Shown here: positions 52,497-61,692 of the stretch, piece after piece
How the letters are laid out: the number at the start of each line of letters is the position of its first letter
Numbering within the stretch: the first letter of the stretch is position 1
Position numbers and translations under genes: made by a program
The notes under the pieces: model-generated
Told to the model about the DNA's origin: nothing
What the model saw: only the letters and a program-made list of their open reading frames with translations
Database searches by the model: none
DNA from: Lentisphaera marina
GTDB taxonomy: Bacteria > Verrucomicrobiota > Lentisphaeria > Lentisphaerales > Lentisphaeraceae
Assembly (NCBI RefSeq): GCF_028745505.1
Contig: NZ_JAQZZL010000001.1
Coordinates: forward strand, 1,733,818 to 1,797,817
Length of the DNA: 64,000 bases
Direction: 5' to 3'

Positions 52497-52811
52497 ATTT
52501 TTTCTTTGAGTGATGTGGGAAAGAGTCAAAACTTATGGCTATTGAAGCGGGAGCTTTACTTAAGTCCTTTAACGAGATCGGTGATAATGAACGTAAATGT
52601 AAGTATTTGAATTGTGAGTAGTGTAGCAAACATCTTTTTCCCTTTTAATTTATTGACTCCCTGTTTAATGATTACGGAGCCAAAATAGACAAACTGTCAT
52701 GGTTTATGACGAAAATGTAATGTTTTTTATTAAATAGCTTTCATAAATGAATCCATTCTACTGAGATATGAGGATGTTTACATGATGATCTTTGTCATGG
52801 CTATTCTTAAT

Positions 52812-52830
52812 GAAAATGGATTATCATTAT
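52812..52830. promoter_or_regulatory. Fur/Zur-like box, distal
   Basis: GAAAATGGATTATCATTAT matches the 19-bp Fur/Zur family consensus (GATAATGATAATCATTATC) at about two thirds of positions. It lies about 60 bp before the transporter gene. The metal is not decidable by sequence alone; zinc is likely from the gene context. Confidence 0.45.
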
Positions 52831-52861
52831 TGCTTTTTACTTAAGCAGCTCTAGTTTTAAT

Positions 52862-52875
52862 GATAATTAATTATC
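52862..52875. promoter_or_regulatory. Fur/Zur-like palindrome, proximal
   Basis: GATAATTAATTATC is a perfect 14-bp palindrome ending 13 nt before the ATG of the substrate-binding protein gene. Together with the distal box it could give repression by Zur or Fur when metal is plentiful. Confidence 0.5.
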
Positions 52876-52888
52876 AGTAAGGTTTTCA

Positions 52889-53659
52889 ATGAAGTATTTC
52901 GTATGCTTGTTTTTTCTTGTGACGACTCAAGTTTTTGCCAAAGGTGAAGTGAAAGTTGAGGTCTCCATCCCTCCTTTAAAAGGTTTAGTGAATACAATTG
53001 GTGGTAAGTGGGTCACAGTAAAGAGCCTAATGAGCGATTCTGTAGATCCTCATATTTTTAGTGTTAGCCCCGGTCAGATAAGCCAAATTAAGAAGGCTGA
53101 TTTAATGATGGTGGTCGGGACAATGGATTTTGAGAAGAAGTTGATCAAATTAAGGACTGATACTATCAATTTGGGATCCGATTTTGTAGAAGAAAATGAA
53201 CATTTATGGCTGGACTTAAGCTTTTTGAGAAGTGCAGCAAAATCAATTTCCAAAGCCATAATTTCAAAGAATAAATCAGCTAAAAGTGATGTTGAAAAAA
53301 ACTTGGATAGCTATCTAAAAAAACTTTCTGAATGCGAAGCATTTATTATAGAAAAGAGAGCAAAGATTACGCAACCTATGTTTTATTCTTATCACGGAGT
53401 CTTTTATTACCTCGCCAAAGAATATGATTTACAGGAAGTTTATATACAAGTAAATCAAAAAACGCCTACACCACGAGAACTCTTAACGATTATCAATAAA
53501 GCTAAAAAAGATAAAGTGAAAGTCATTTTCATGCAGGCGCAATTTAATGATCGTCCAGCCAAAATGATTGCCTCTCGTACAGGCGCAAAAATCATTAAAA
53601 TTAATCCCTTACAAGAAGACACGCTAGCGCTACTTAGACTGGCAATAGAGTCCCTGTAA
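52889..53659 (+). CDS. Metal ABC transporter substrate-binding protein (ZnuA/MntA type)
   Basis: 256 aa with a signal peptide (MKYFVCLFFLVTTQVFA). The SBP_bac_9 domain holds DPHIFSVSP, the conserved His-containing ENEHLWLD, YHGVFYYLAKEY and a final INPLQEDT. There is no His-rich loop as in E. coli ZnuA, and the usual fourth ligand position reads INPL rather than Asp/Glu, so the metal set may differ. It starts an operon with the ATPase and the permease. Confidence 0.9.
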   Translation: MKYFVCLFFLVTTQVFAKGEVKVEVSIPPLKGLVNTIGGKWVTVKSLMSDSVDPHIFSVSPGQISQIKKADLMMVVGTMDFEKKLIKLRTDTINLGSDFVEENEHLWLDLSFLRSAAKSISKAIISKNKSAKSDVEKNLDSYLKKLSECEAFIIEKRAKITQPMFYSYHGVFYYLAKEYDLQEVYIQVNQKTPTPRELLTIINKAKKDKVKVIFMQAQFNDRPAKMIASRTGAKIIKINPLQEDTLALLRLAIESL

Positions 53660-53662
53660 AAC

Positions 53663-54424
53663 ATGCATTCCTGCCACGATCATAATCACGAAAATCATCA
53701 CCATCATTGTCACGACCTCAATGGTCCAGTGATTGAGATCAAAGATATGTTTTTTGCTTATGGCGATAAACATATTTTGCAAAACCTAAATCTTCAGGTT
53801 AAGCATGGTGAAAACATTTGTGTCATTGGCCCCAATGGTGGAGGTAAAACTACTTTATTAAAGCTACTTCTAGGATTTTTACGTCCCGCTTCGGGAACGG
53901 TCAAAATTTTTGGGACTGCCGCACATCATACTTGTGACCAAATTGGTTATGTACCTCAGCACGTTAAACTCAACAAGAACTTTCCTATCACAGTGAAGGA
54001 AGTCGTCTTGATGGGCTGTCACCTTCATTCCATTTTTAGTCGCCATAAAAAGGCTTGTCACGATCAAGCTCAAGAAGCGATGGAATTTATGCGCATTGGA
54101 GATTTAGGGCAGCAGCAATTTAATAGTCTTTCCGGTGGTCAGCGTCAACGAGTACTCATTGCAAGAGCAATTGCATCTCACCCCGCTTTACTGCTTTTGG
54201 ATGAGCCCACAGCCAATGTCGATCCGAGCTCGGCAGAGGATTTTCGTGAACTTATCAATAAGTTGAAGGGGCAAGCGACAGTACTTACTGTTTCACATGA
54301 TATTTCATTCATAACAGGTGATATTGATAGGGCCTTTGTGGTTAATCGTAGTCTTCAAGATTTATCTGCGGCAGATATACAAGAAGATAAATTAATGACT
54401 TACTATCGGGGTGGCCCCCAATGA
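53663..54424 (+). CDS. Metal ABC transporter ATPase with His/Cys-rich N-terminus
   Basis: 253 aa. The first 19 residues are a metal-binding-like tail (MHSCHDHNHENHHHHCHD). Walker A GPNGGGKTT, Q-loop YVPQH, signature LSGGQRQRV and Walker B LLLLDEPTA follow. It powers metal import. The tail could bind zinc and act as a sensor or buffer. It starts 3 nt after the binding-protein stop and overlaps the permease start (ATGA). Confidence 0.92.
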   Translation: MHSCHDHNHENHHHHCHDLNGPVIEIKDMFFAYGDKHILQNLNLQVKHGENICVIGPNGGGKTTLLKLLLGFLRPASGTVKIFGTAAHHTCDQIGYVPQHVKLNKNFPITVKEVVLMGCHLHSIFSRHKKACHDQAQEAMEFMRIGDLGQQQFNSLSGGQRQRVLIARAIASHPALLLLDEPTANVDPSSAEDFRELINKLKGQATVLTVSHDISFITGDIDRAFVVNRSLQDLSAADIQEDKLMTYYRGGPQ

Positions 54425-55272
54425 TGGATCTTTTTAAAGAACTTCTTCCAAACGGCTTTCTCTTTTGGCCTTTTTTAGCTGGACTCGTCGGAAGCTTCTC
54501 CTTCGGAGTGGTTGGATCTTATGTCTACGTGCGTAAACTCTCATACGTAGCTACCGCCATTGGTCACAGTTCAATTGCTGGTATAGGCATAACTTATTTC
54601 ATCCAAGAAAAAACGGGCCTTCTTATGCACCCTTTTGTTGGAGGGGCATTCTTCACGATTCTCATGGCCTTATTTATTGGCTTTTGCACTCTTCGCAATG
54701 AAGAGAAAGGCGACTCCGTTATTTCGTCTACCATGGTGGTTAGTATGGCTCTTGGCCTCATACTTTTACATATGGCGCAAAACGTAAAAACCCTTTCCAC
54801 AACGGCAATCTTTTTTGGTGACATAATGTTTGTCAGCAAAGAAGATGTAATAGTCATACTTTGGGTAAATGCCCTGGTACTCTTTTGTGGCGTGCTTTTC
54901 TATAATAAACTCAAGATGGTTTGTTTTGATGAAGAATATGCTCGTCTAAGAGGCGTGAACTCGGCATTTTATTATTACCTCTTACTAAGTATTATTTCTC
55001 TGTCCGTGATTGCAATGACTATAATTGTTGGCATCGTCTTAGTTATAGCCCTCATGACTTTGCCAGCCGTGACAGCTGCCTTGCTCAGTAAACGTCTTTG
55101 GCATTGTATGGTGTGGGCCTCGCTAATTTGCTTGCTTTCAGTAACCCTAGGCTTTGTCTGCAGTATCAGTTGGGATATCCCCACAGGTCCCTGCATTGTC
55201 TTGATCTCATCAGCACTCTACATTTTCGTGCATTTTATAACTAACCTTCTCCGCAAAAAAGAATCATACTAA
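54421..55272 (+). CDS. Metal ABC transporter permease (ZnuB/MntB type)
   Basis: 283 aa, ABC-3 family, with about eight transmembrane helices. Family blocks are SFSFGVVGSYVYVRKLSYVATAIGHSSIAGIGI, then MVCFDEEYARLRGV and LLSIISLSVIAMTIIVGIVLVIALMTLPAVTAALL. It carries metal across the inner membrane. It is the last gene of the operon; a hairpin lies about 140 bp beyond. Confidence 0.92.
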   Translation: MMDLFKELLPNGFLFWPFLAGLVGSFSFGVVGSYVYVRKLSYVATAIGHSSIAGIGITYFIQEKTGLLMHPFVGGAFFTILMALFIGFCTLRNEEKGDSVISSTMVVSMALGLILLHMAQNVKTLSTTAIFFGDIMFVSKEDVIVILWVNALVLFCGVLFYNKLKMVCFDEEYARLRGVNSAFYYYLLLSIISLSVIAMTIIVGIVLVIALMTLPAVTAALLSKRLWHCMVWASLICLLSVTLGFVCSISWDIPTGPCIVLISSALYIFVHFITNLLRKKESY

Positions 55273-55414
55273 ATTAGGAATTATTTAAAGATGATATTTA
55301 ATTCGTCTTTGAATTTAAGTGATTCTGAAAAGGCTTGTCTGCTTAAGTTTAAGGTTCTAGTTAATTAAGAAATTGAAGATTTTTTTTATCTCTTGTGAAC
55401 AATAGAACTTCAAT

Positions 55415-55442
55415 TTTCTCCGCAAATAAATTTGCGGAGAAA
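55415..55442. terminator. Hairpin between convergent transporter and esterase genes
   Basis: TTTCTCCGCAAA and TTTGCGGAGAAA form perfect 12-bp arms around TAAA. It lies between two convergent genes, so it may serve both; there is little T-run on either side, so termination efficiency is uncertain. Confidence 0.5.
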
Positions 55443-55482
55443 GCAAAAGTAATGGATGAAAGCAAGGTCCTTATATAAAGCT

Positions 55483-57054
55483 TTACTGAGCTACTTCAAA
55501 AGTGAAGGGGCTTGCTGGTAGGCCTTCTTTGTTATAAAGGTTGGCTCCCTCTGGGTTCATGTAGTATGCGTAGCGAACACCTTTAGGTGAACTTACTTTA
55601 GCATTGCTAAACACAACTTTGTCACCTTGGATAATAGCCTCAGCTTTATACCATTGATTATCAGAGTCTTTAATTGAAGCCCAATTGAGCTTATTACTTG
55701 TTAGTTCTTTTGGAAAAGCTTCTCCTACTTTATAGGCAGACATCAGGCCACTGCCAAGATGTTCAAAAGAAACAATGGCTTTGTTTCCTTCAACTTTCAT
55801 GTCTTTAAATAATGGTCCGCTATATACAATGTCTTTATGACCATAGTCTTTGGCAAGCGCCCATTGAGCTAAACGTTTCCCTACATCTTGTTTGTTGCGT
55901 GGGTGAATATCATTGGCTTCACCAACATCAATAATCACGGCCATTCCGGTGTTTTCTATTTGTAAAGAGTCAAGCTGTGCTTGTCTATGGCGAGCCCAGC
56001 CATCACCTCCAGCTGCATTGTTTGGATCAGATTTTTGGAAGTTTGCGAGCTGAACATAGTAAAAGGGCAGATCTGCTTGTTGAAAGGTTTTTCTCCAGCC
56101 CTTAATAAGTGCTTGCATCTTGTGATAATAAGTGACGCCCTCATGACCATTGGATTCTCCTTGATACCAAAGAATACCTTTGAGTGCAGCAGGAACTATG
56201 GGGTGAATCATTCCATTGTAAAGGTAAGTAGGAGATTGATGTGAACTACCAAGGGAAGGCAGTTTTGGGGCATCGCTAAGTACTTCCATATTGTTCAAGG
56301 ATGTTTCTGATTCAGCGATCCAGACTTTCATTTCTGCGATATATTTTTTAAAGGCTGCATTACCGCTTTTTGTTTGAGGATTGACGGCATCAACTTGATT
56401 CGCTAAGTTTTTAAGTTCAGGAACCATGTGAAAACCAGCGGGTGTTATCCATGGTTCGATGCGCGTTCCACCCCAGTTGATGGATAAAATACCTAGAGGG
56501 ATCTTTTCGTTTTTATAAATTTCACGGGCAAAAAAGTAGCCAGTAGCAGAGAAGTTACGAACATTTTGTGGAGTGCAAATTTGCCAGTCGCCATAATTGT
56601 CATCTAGGGGGCGTGGACTCGGTGTGTTTCTTGCTTTAAAATGGCGGATTTCCGGGTAGTTGGCCGATTCGATATCTTTTTGTGAACCCTTTAAGGCTTG
56701 TACACGCCATTCCATATTTGATTGACCCGAGCAGAGCCAAACATCACCACTTAGGACGTCATTAAGAGTGATTTTGTTTTTGCCTTCCAAGCTAATGCTA
56801 TGCGGTCCACCTGCATTAGGGGTGGCTAGTTTTACCATCCATTTCCCATTCTTATCAGCCGTGGTTTCGGCTTGGGCACCCCAGCTAGCTTTTACTAAAA
56901 CTTTCTCCCCTGCATCAGCTTTGCCCCAGATGGGAGCTTGAGTGTCACGCTGAATGACCATCTTGCTATTAAACAAGGTGGCAGGTTTAATATCAGCTTG
57001 TACAGCGATTGAGTTTAAAAGCATGGACGCGAGAATCATTTTCTTTATTTTCAT
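55483..57054 (-). CDS. Sialate O-acetylesterase (SASA family), exported
   Basis: I choose the ATG at 57054 (523 aa): AGGA lies 6 nt before it and the signal peptide MKIKKMILASMLLNSIAVQA follows at once. Conserved SASA blocks are CSGQSNMEW (nucleophile Ser), ILSINWGGTRIEPW, ILWYQGESNG and IDVGEANDIHPRNKQDVGKRLA (Asp-His of the triad). It removes acetyl groups from sialic acids or other O-acetylated glycans outside the cell. It belongs with the following esterase and sulfatases. Confidence 0.92.
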   Translation of the reverse strand: MKIKKMILASMLLNSIAVQADIKPATLFNSKMVIQRDTQAPIWGKADAGEKVLVKASWGAQAETTADKNGKWMVKLATPNAGGPHSISLEGKNKITLNDVLSGDVWLCSGQSNMEWRVQALKGSQKDIESANYPEIRHFKARNTPSPRPLDDNYGDWQICTPQNVRNFSATGYFFAREIYKNEKIPLGILSINWGGTRIEPWITPAGFHMVPELKNLANQVDAVNPQTKSGNAAFKKYIAEMKVWIAESETSLNNMEVLSDAPKLPSLGSSHQSPTYLYNGMIHPIVPAALKGILWYQGESNGHEGVTYYHKMQALIKGWRKTFQQADLPFYYVQLANFQKSDPNNAAGGDGWARHRQAQLDSLQIENTGMAVIIDVGEANDIHPRNKQDVGKRLAQWALAKDYGHKDIVYSGPLFKDMKVEGNKAIVSFEHLGSGLMSAYKVGEAFPKELTSNKLNWASIKDSDNQWYKAEAIIQGDKVVFSNAKVSSPKGVRYAYYMNPEGANLYNKEGLPASPFTFEVAQ

Positions 57055-57246
57055 ATGCATTCCTAAAGTTTGTTTTAATACAATTAATATCACCGAATAT
57101 CGTAAGTTCGTAAATGTTATAAAGCGACAAATCAGCTACCCAAAGCGACATGTCATTTATAGTTACGCTGATTGAACCTACAAATAAAACACTTGTTACA
57201 ATTAAATGAGTAAAAAACTTATTTTCATCTGAATCCGTGAACTGAA

Positions 57247-58056
57247 TTATTTCTTTTCGAAATTTTCCATGATGAAAGGCAATTGACGAACGATGGCCTT
57301 TTGCCAATAGGACCAATTGTGAGCGCCGGGGTGTTCCTGATAAGAGAATTTTATTTTTTTATCATTGAGAAGTTTTTTGAAGTTGCGATTAAGGCCCACA
57401 AAAAAATCTTCTGAACCACAATCAACTGAGATAGCGAGTTCCCCATCTTTTAAATTTTTAGCGAGTTCAAGGACTGTGTTTTTCTCCCAGTTTTCTGGGT
57501 GATTATTGATGTCTCCCAAATATTTTTTGAGTTTCCAATTATTAGGGAAGGGACGTATATCTAAACCTCCACTTAGGGGGACGGCAATACTAAAGAGATC
57601 CTTGTGACGTAGCGCTAGGTACATAGAGCCATGTCCACCCATGCTGAGTCCGCAGAGAGCCCGGTTACCACGATCTGCCTTGGTGCGAAAGTTTTTGTCG
57701 AGGTAAGGAATTAGGTCTTGAGTGATGTAGGATTCATATTGCGATTTGGGGTCAATGGGACTATCAAAGTACCAGCTACGACCAGCATCTGGGCAAACAA
57801 CGATGAGCTGATGTTGATCCGCAAGTTGCTCTATGGTAGTTGCATCTACCCATTTTTTGTAAGTATCACCAAAGCCGTGGAGTAAATAGAGTACTGGATA
57901 GCTTTTGTCATTCGTCTGATAGCCTTCAGGAAGAATGATGTAGTTTTTAACTTGTGAGTTCATTTTTTTGGCGTGAACTTCAATAGTTTTAACTTCACTT
58001 GCCCAAGAATTAAGGCTCATGAATAGGAAAAGGAAGATTTCTAAAAGTGTTTTCAT
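57247..58056 (-). CDS. Secreted alpha/beta-hydrolase esterase
   Basis: 269 aa with a signal peptide (MKTLLEIFLFLFMSLNSWA). The esterase D/tributyrin-esterase pattern is present: YPVLYLLHGFGD, GLSMGGHGSM (nucleophile Ser), and C-terminal triad partners DCGSEDFFV and HPGAHNWSYW. It is probably a carbohydrate esterase (acetyl- or feruloyl-type) in the glycan-degradation cluster. It follows the SASA gene in the same direction with a 190-bp gap. Confidence 0.9.
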   Translation of the reverse strand: MKTLLEIFLFLFMSLNSWASEVKTIEVHAKKMNSQVKNYIILPEGYQTNDKSYPVLYLLHGFGDTYKKWVDATTIEQLADQHQLIVVCPDAGRSWYFDSPIDPKSQYESYITQDLIPYLDKNFRTKADRGNRALCGLSMGGHGSMYLALRHKDLFSIAVPLSGGLDIRPFPNNWKLKKYLGDINNHPENWEKNTVLELAKNLKDGELAISVDCGSEDFFVGLNRNFKKLLNDKKIKFSYQEHPGAHNWSYWQKAIVRQLPFIMENFEKK

Positions 58057-58150
58057 AATGAGTTCAATTAGTTTTGTTGGCTTGCTGTGGTTTTCGAGGA
58101 AAATTTAGACAGCAACTTATAGGCTTTTAGATAAAAGTGGAAGCGTAAGT

Positions 58151-58303
58151 TTATTTTTTCTGAGTTTTCTTAGCTTGTTTCTCGCGCCACTTAGAGATTT
58201 GTCCTTTGTATTCGCGGCGTTTTTCAAACTCGTCGAAATGAGGCTCGTACTCAGGATGGCCTATCCAATCAGGAGGTTTACGAACGGTTTTAATTTGAGG
58301 AGT
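58151..58303 (-). pseudogene. Decayed gene tail (C-terminal remnant)
   Basis: An open frame of 50 codons ends in TAA, has a TAA immediately upstream and lacks a start codon. It encodes TPQIKTVRKPPDWIGHPEYE and then a Lys/Arg/Glu-rich end finishing in KKTQKK. The basic end resembles the tails of the neighbouring sulfatases, so this may be the remnant of a deleted glycan-degradation gene. Which family it came from is not certain. Confidence 0.4.
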
Positions 58304-58424
58304 TTATGAGTTATTACGGAAAATGTTTTGTCTATTTACTGGCAGTGTCATAGAGATTCTATACAGGGGTAATAGCCTTATATAATGAGCAAGACTAATG
58401 GGTTTAAGGTTCTTTGTTAGTTCA

Positions 58425-58459
58425 AAAAAATGCGCCAATTAGGCTAAGCTAATTGGCGC
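58425..58459 (-). terminator. Intrinsic terminator of the glycoside hydrolase-like gene
   Basis: GCGCCAATTAG and CTAATTGGCGC form an 11-bp stem with a 6-nt loop (58432-58459). On the - strand it is followed by ATTTTTTT. It lies 25 nt downstream of the gene. Confidence 0.85.
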
Positions 58460-58483
58460 GTGAGTAGTTAATGGATGGTGATT

Positions 58484-59950
58484 TTATTCGAAGTTTAGTT
58501 CGACGCGATCCATGATGGGGTGAATGAGTTCATTTTTGAGTTTGTTATGAATGCCAGTAGTTTTGAACTCAAATTGAAATGCTTTACTAGCAGGAAGTTC
58601 ACTACAATCGAGAGTTGCAGCTTGGACATCGACAATTCGAGCAAAGCCCGGTTTTTGACTATAGCTTTCCTTAATCCTTTGCCAGTCAGTCCACTGATCG
58701 ATATTTCCATCGCCATTACTATCTACTCCCGCTCTAGCCTCGACGCCATCGAGCCAAGGCCCTGTGCTCATGAAGTCAGTTTCTTTTTGCATGACGGCAT
58801 AAAATTTACCTTCAGCAAAACCAATGCTTGGGTCGGGATGGAAACCGTCGCCCATAGAACCTGACCAAGTGAATTCCTTATTCAAATCATTGCCAGTGAA
58901 GCGTCCCATACGCATGTTTTGTGAGTGATCAGCAGGATCATAATCGCAGAAGATGTGGTAATCTTCACCAATTTTAATCATGGAGTAATCTCCGTAGGCA
59001 TTTTGTTTGGGTTCGTGGATTTCGTATTCTAGGATTCCCGTGCCATTAATAGCTTTTGTAGCGCCATGTCTGAAGGTTCCCTTTTTGCCTGTTGGGGTGG
59101 TTCTGTGATCGATGATATTGGGATGTTGCCCAAAAGTAAAACCATTGATACCATCGGGGCTACTTACACGTCCTGCTAAAGGTGAATCCCAGGCATTTTC
59201 TTGAGCATTGATGGGGCTCCAATCTTCATAGATTAAATGAAAGGTTCCATCGTCATCACGAAAAGCGGCAATGTCGGATCCATGAGTGGGATCGTCAAAA
59301 ACTTTGCCCATTTCTTTACCGACTTTACCATCCTTTAAATTTTCATCAATAATGAGGTGGGGGTCCTGGTCATTTGGCTCGTCGTAATAGATGTAGAACT
59401 TCCCATCAGCGTATTCGGCTGTGGTAACCCATTTACTATTGGAGACTGGGCCGCAAGCTGTCCAATTTTTTAGGTCAGTACTATGCCATGCATGATAGCC
59501 ACCACTAGGTTTTTTTGAGGGGTTCTCTTTATAATAATTATTGAGAAATTTCTTTTTATCTTGTTTAGAAAGTCCTTTAGGATATTCGACTTTGGGTCTA
59601 GGTGCTTGTGCTAAAATGTAGTAATCACCAGGTGCGACGGGCAGAAAAACATAGGCGTTGCCCAAACCCTTTGGAGTGATGTCGTCAATTTGCTCCCAGT
59701 TATCCCATATAGCCGATTGCTTAAAGGTGATGTTTTTTAGTTTTTGTTTATCGTCAAATGTTTTTATAATACTCGAAAAAGTTGCCTTGTTTTCTTGAGG
59801 ATGAACAAAGCCTTTTTCAATTTTCATTTTTAAACTTTCCGACTTGGCTTCACTCCATTCTTGCTCGCTATCAATACGCCATTGATTTTCTGCAAAGACT
59901 GAGCTGGTTAGCATTGCCATAAAGTAAAAAGAGCTCGTGAATTTATTCAT
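58484..59950 (-). CDS. Exported beta-propeller glycoside hydrolase-like protein
   Basis: 488 aa with a signal peptide (MNKFTSSFYFMAMLTSSVFA). The sequence has the features of a five-bladed propeller as in GH43/GH117-type enzymes: short repeated blades with Asp/Trp-rich segments (DGKFYIYYDEPNDQDP, DGTFHLIYEDWSP, GEDYHIFCDYDPADH, EGKFYAVMQKETDF). A DSNGDGNIDQW segment looks like a calcium-binding loop. The substrate is not visible; sulfated or marine polysaccharide is likely, given the neighbours. Confidence 0.7.
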   Translation of the reverse strand: MNKFTSSFYFMAMLTSSVFAENQWRIDSEQEWSEAKSESLKMKIEKGFVHPQENKATFSSIIKTFDDKQKLKNITFKQSAIWDNWEQIDDITPKGLGNAYVFLPVAPGDYYILAQAPRPKVEYPKGLSKQDKKKFLNNYYKENPSKKPSGGYHAWHSTDLKNWTACGPVSNSKWVTTAEYADGKFYIYYDEPNDQDPHLIIDENLKDGKVGKEMGKVFDDPTHGSDIAAFRDDDGTFHLIYEDWSPINAQENAWDSPLAGRVSSPDGINGFTFGQHPNIIDHRTTPTGKKGTFRHGATKAINGTGILEYEIHEPKQNAYGDYSMIKIGEDYHIFCDYDPADHSQNMRMGRFTGNDLNKEFTWSGSMGDGFHPDPSIGFAEGKFYAVMQKETDFMSTGPWLDGVEARAGVDSNGDGNIDQWTDWQRIKESYSQKPGFARIVDVQAATLDCSELPASKAFQFEFKTTGIHNKLKNELIHPIMDRVELNFE

Positions 59951-60021
59951 TAGTGAACCTATAATTTAGTTGTCGTATATAGAATATACGCAAGCTATTT
60001 TTACTTTTGGATGTCTAAGAC

Positions 60022-60060
60022 AAAAAAAAACTTGGCATAGCTGAGAGCAATGGCAAGTTT
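60022..60060 (-). terminator. Intrinsic terminator of the first sulfatase gene
   Basis: AAACTTG and CAAGTTT pair (7 bp, plus a further 3 bp after one mismatch). On the - strand the hairpin is followed by nine T. It lies 40 nt downstream of the sulfatase. Confidence 0.75.
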
Positions 60061-60099
60061 AGATTTTTCTTACTAAAGATATATAAGAAATAGTTGAGT

Positions 60100-61599
60100 T
60101 TATCTCTTTTTTTTGTTAGTCTTTTTCTGAGTGGACGCTTTTCCCTTATTTAATTCTTTGTCACGTTTTATCCATTGGCTTAGCATGTATTGAAATTGTT
60201 CGGGCTTACTTTGACTAAGGTCATTGCTTTCGATGCGGTCCGTTTCGAGATCATAGAGTTCTTGGGCGTCGACCAATTTCCATTTGCCAATAATGAGTGC
60301 CGTTTTTCTATTCGCGAAGTTTTGGTAGAGAAATTCATGTTCAGGACGAGCTTCACCTTTAAAGCTAGGGACTAAGCTAATGCCACGTACTTTTGCGCTT
60401 TTTTTGCCTTTGTACTCAGAGGGGTAATTAATTTTGGCTAAGTCACGAAAAGTAGCGTGGAAATCGATGAGGTGGCCGCGTTGACGGTTAAAAGTTCCTG
60501 GAACGGTGATGCCTTTTGGCCAGTGAGCAATCATACTTGTGGCAATGCCACCTTCGTGTTGGTTTTGTTTGTACATGCGGAAGGGAGTGTTACAGGCGTT
60601 AGCCCACGAAGCTGGGTAGCATATATAGGAGCGAGCATCCCAAGGCATGTAATTATTTTCTTTTGTGGGTTCGCGCGTACGATCGAAGGGGCAGGCACCA
60701 TTATCGCTGAGGAAAATAATAAGCGTATTATCGAGAATTTTTTCGTCTTCTAGTTTTTTGACCACACGACCGATATTTTGGTCGACTATATCAATCATAG
60801 CGGCATAAGTGGCCATGCGAAGGTCCATATCGTCTTTAGCTTCTGAGGAAAGTTTGTCCCAATTTTTAATATTAGCTTCAGGTTTTGAAAGTTTCATATC
60901 TTGGGGGATTATTTGTAATTCTTTCATGCGTTTGAAGCGTTTTTCACGTAGTGCCTGCCATCCATCCATATACTTTCCACGGTATTTCATAACTTCTTCT
61001 TTTGGAGCCTGTAGGGGGTAGTGAGGGGCATTATAGGCCATGTACATAAAGAAGGGTTTTCCCTTTTTGCGCTCATCAATATATTTTAATGCGTAATCTG
61101 TAAATGCATTTGTGCTGTAAAAATCGGCAGGCATTTCGTAAGGTTTTTCATCATCGAAATAAGAATAGCCACCACCCGTGCCTTCTCCATTGAAAAAGTT
61201 GGTGGCACCTTCATGAAAACCGAAATAACGCTCAAAGCCACGTTTCATGGGTTTATCAAATATGTGCCATTTACCCACCATCCAGTTTTGATATCCCGCT
61301 AAGCCAAGATTTTCCGGAATGGTGACAGTGCTATGATTATCGTTATATGTTTCTGTATGGTAGCGACCTGACATGAGGCTTGTGCGAGTTGTTTCACATT
61401 TGGAGTTGTTGGTGAAATGCGTAAATTTAATGCCTTTATCGGCGAGTTTATCGAGATTGGGTGTGTTGATTTCACTACCGAAACAGCCAAGATCTGAGTA
61501 GCCCATATCATCCACGAGAATTAAAATGATATTAGGTCTCTCGTCGGCAACGCTCGTTAGAACAAGGATGGAAATGAGGAAGAAGATGATTCGATGCAT
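60100..61599 (-). CDS. Exported sulfatase, arylsulfatase A-like
   Basis: 499 aa with a signal peptide (MHRIIFFLISILVLTSVA). The metal-binding IILILVDDMGYSDLG (Asp30, Asp31) and DNTLIIFLSDNGACP are present. The formylglycine site is Cys68-Glu69-Thr70-Thr71-Arg72; the third position is Thr where Pro or Ala is usual in C-x-(P/A)-x-R. It should hydrolyse sulfate esters outside the cytoplasm after Cys68 is oxidised by a formylglycine-generating enzyme, not present here. The tail is Lys-rich. Confidence 0.92.
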   Translation of the reverse strand: MHRIIFFLISILVLTSVADERPNIILILVDDMGYSDLGCFGSEINTPNLDKLADKGIKFTHFTNNSKCETTRTSLMSGRYHTETYNDNHSTVTIPENLGLAGYQNWMVGKWHIFDKPMKRGFERYFGFHEGATNFFNGEGTGGGYSYFDDEKPYEMPADFYSTNAFTDYALKYIDERKKGKPFFMYMAYNAPHYPLQAPKEEVMKYRGKYMDGWQALREKRFKRMKELQIIPQDMKLSKPEANIKNWDKLSSEAKDDMDLRMATYAAMIDIVDQNIGRVVKKLEDEKILDNTLIIFLSDNGACPFDRTREPTKENNYMPWDARSYICYPASWANACNTPFRMYKQNQHEGGIATSMIAHWPKGITVPGTFNRQRGHLIDFHATFRDLAKINYPSEYKGKKSAKVRGISLVPSFKGEARPEHEFLYQNFANRKTALIIGKWKLVDAQELYDLETDRIESNDLSQSKPEQFQYMLSQWIKRDKELNKGKASTQKKTNKKKR

Positions 61600-61692
61600 G
61601 ATTTGTCCCGCTTTAAATGATTTTTAGTTATAAAGTTAATTGCTAGTGAATTTGATTTTCTATACAGTGAAAGAGAAAAAGTACGGAAGCAA

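Larger units (their letters stand above)
52497..52888. other. Intergenic region with metal-regulation boxes
   Basis: I see no coding frame here. The AT-rich right half contains two palindromes of the Fur/Zur type close to the metal transporter start. The left half shows nothing notable. Confidence 0.5.
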
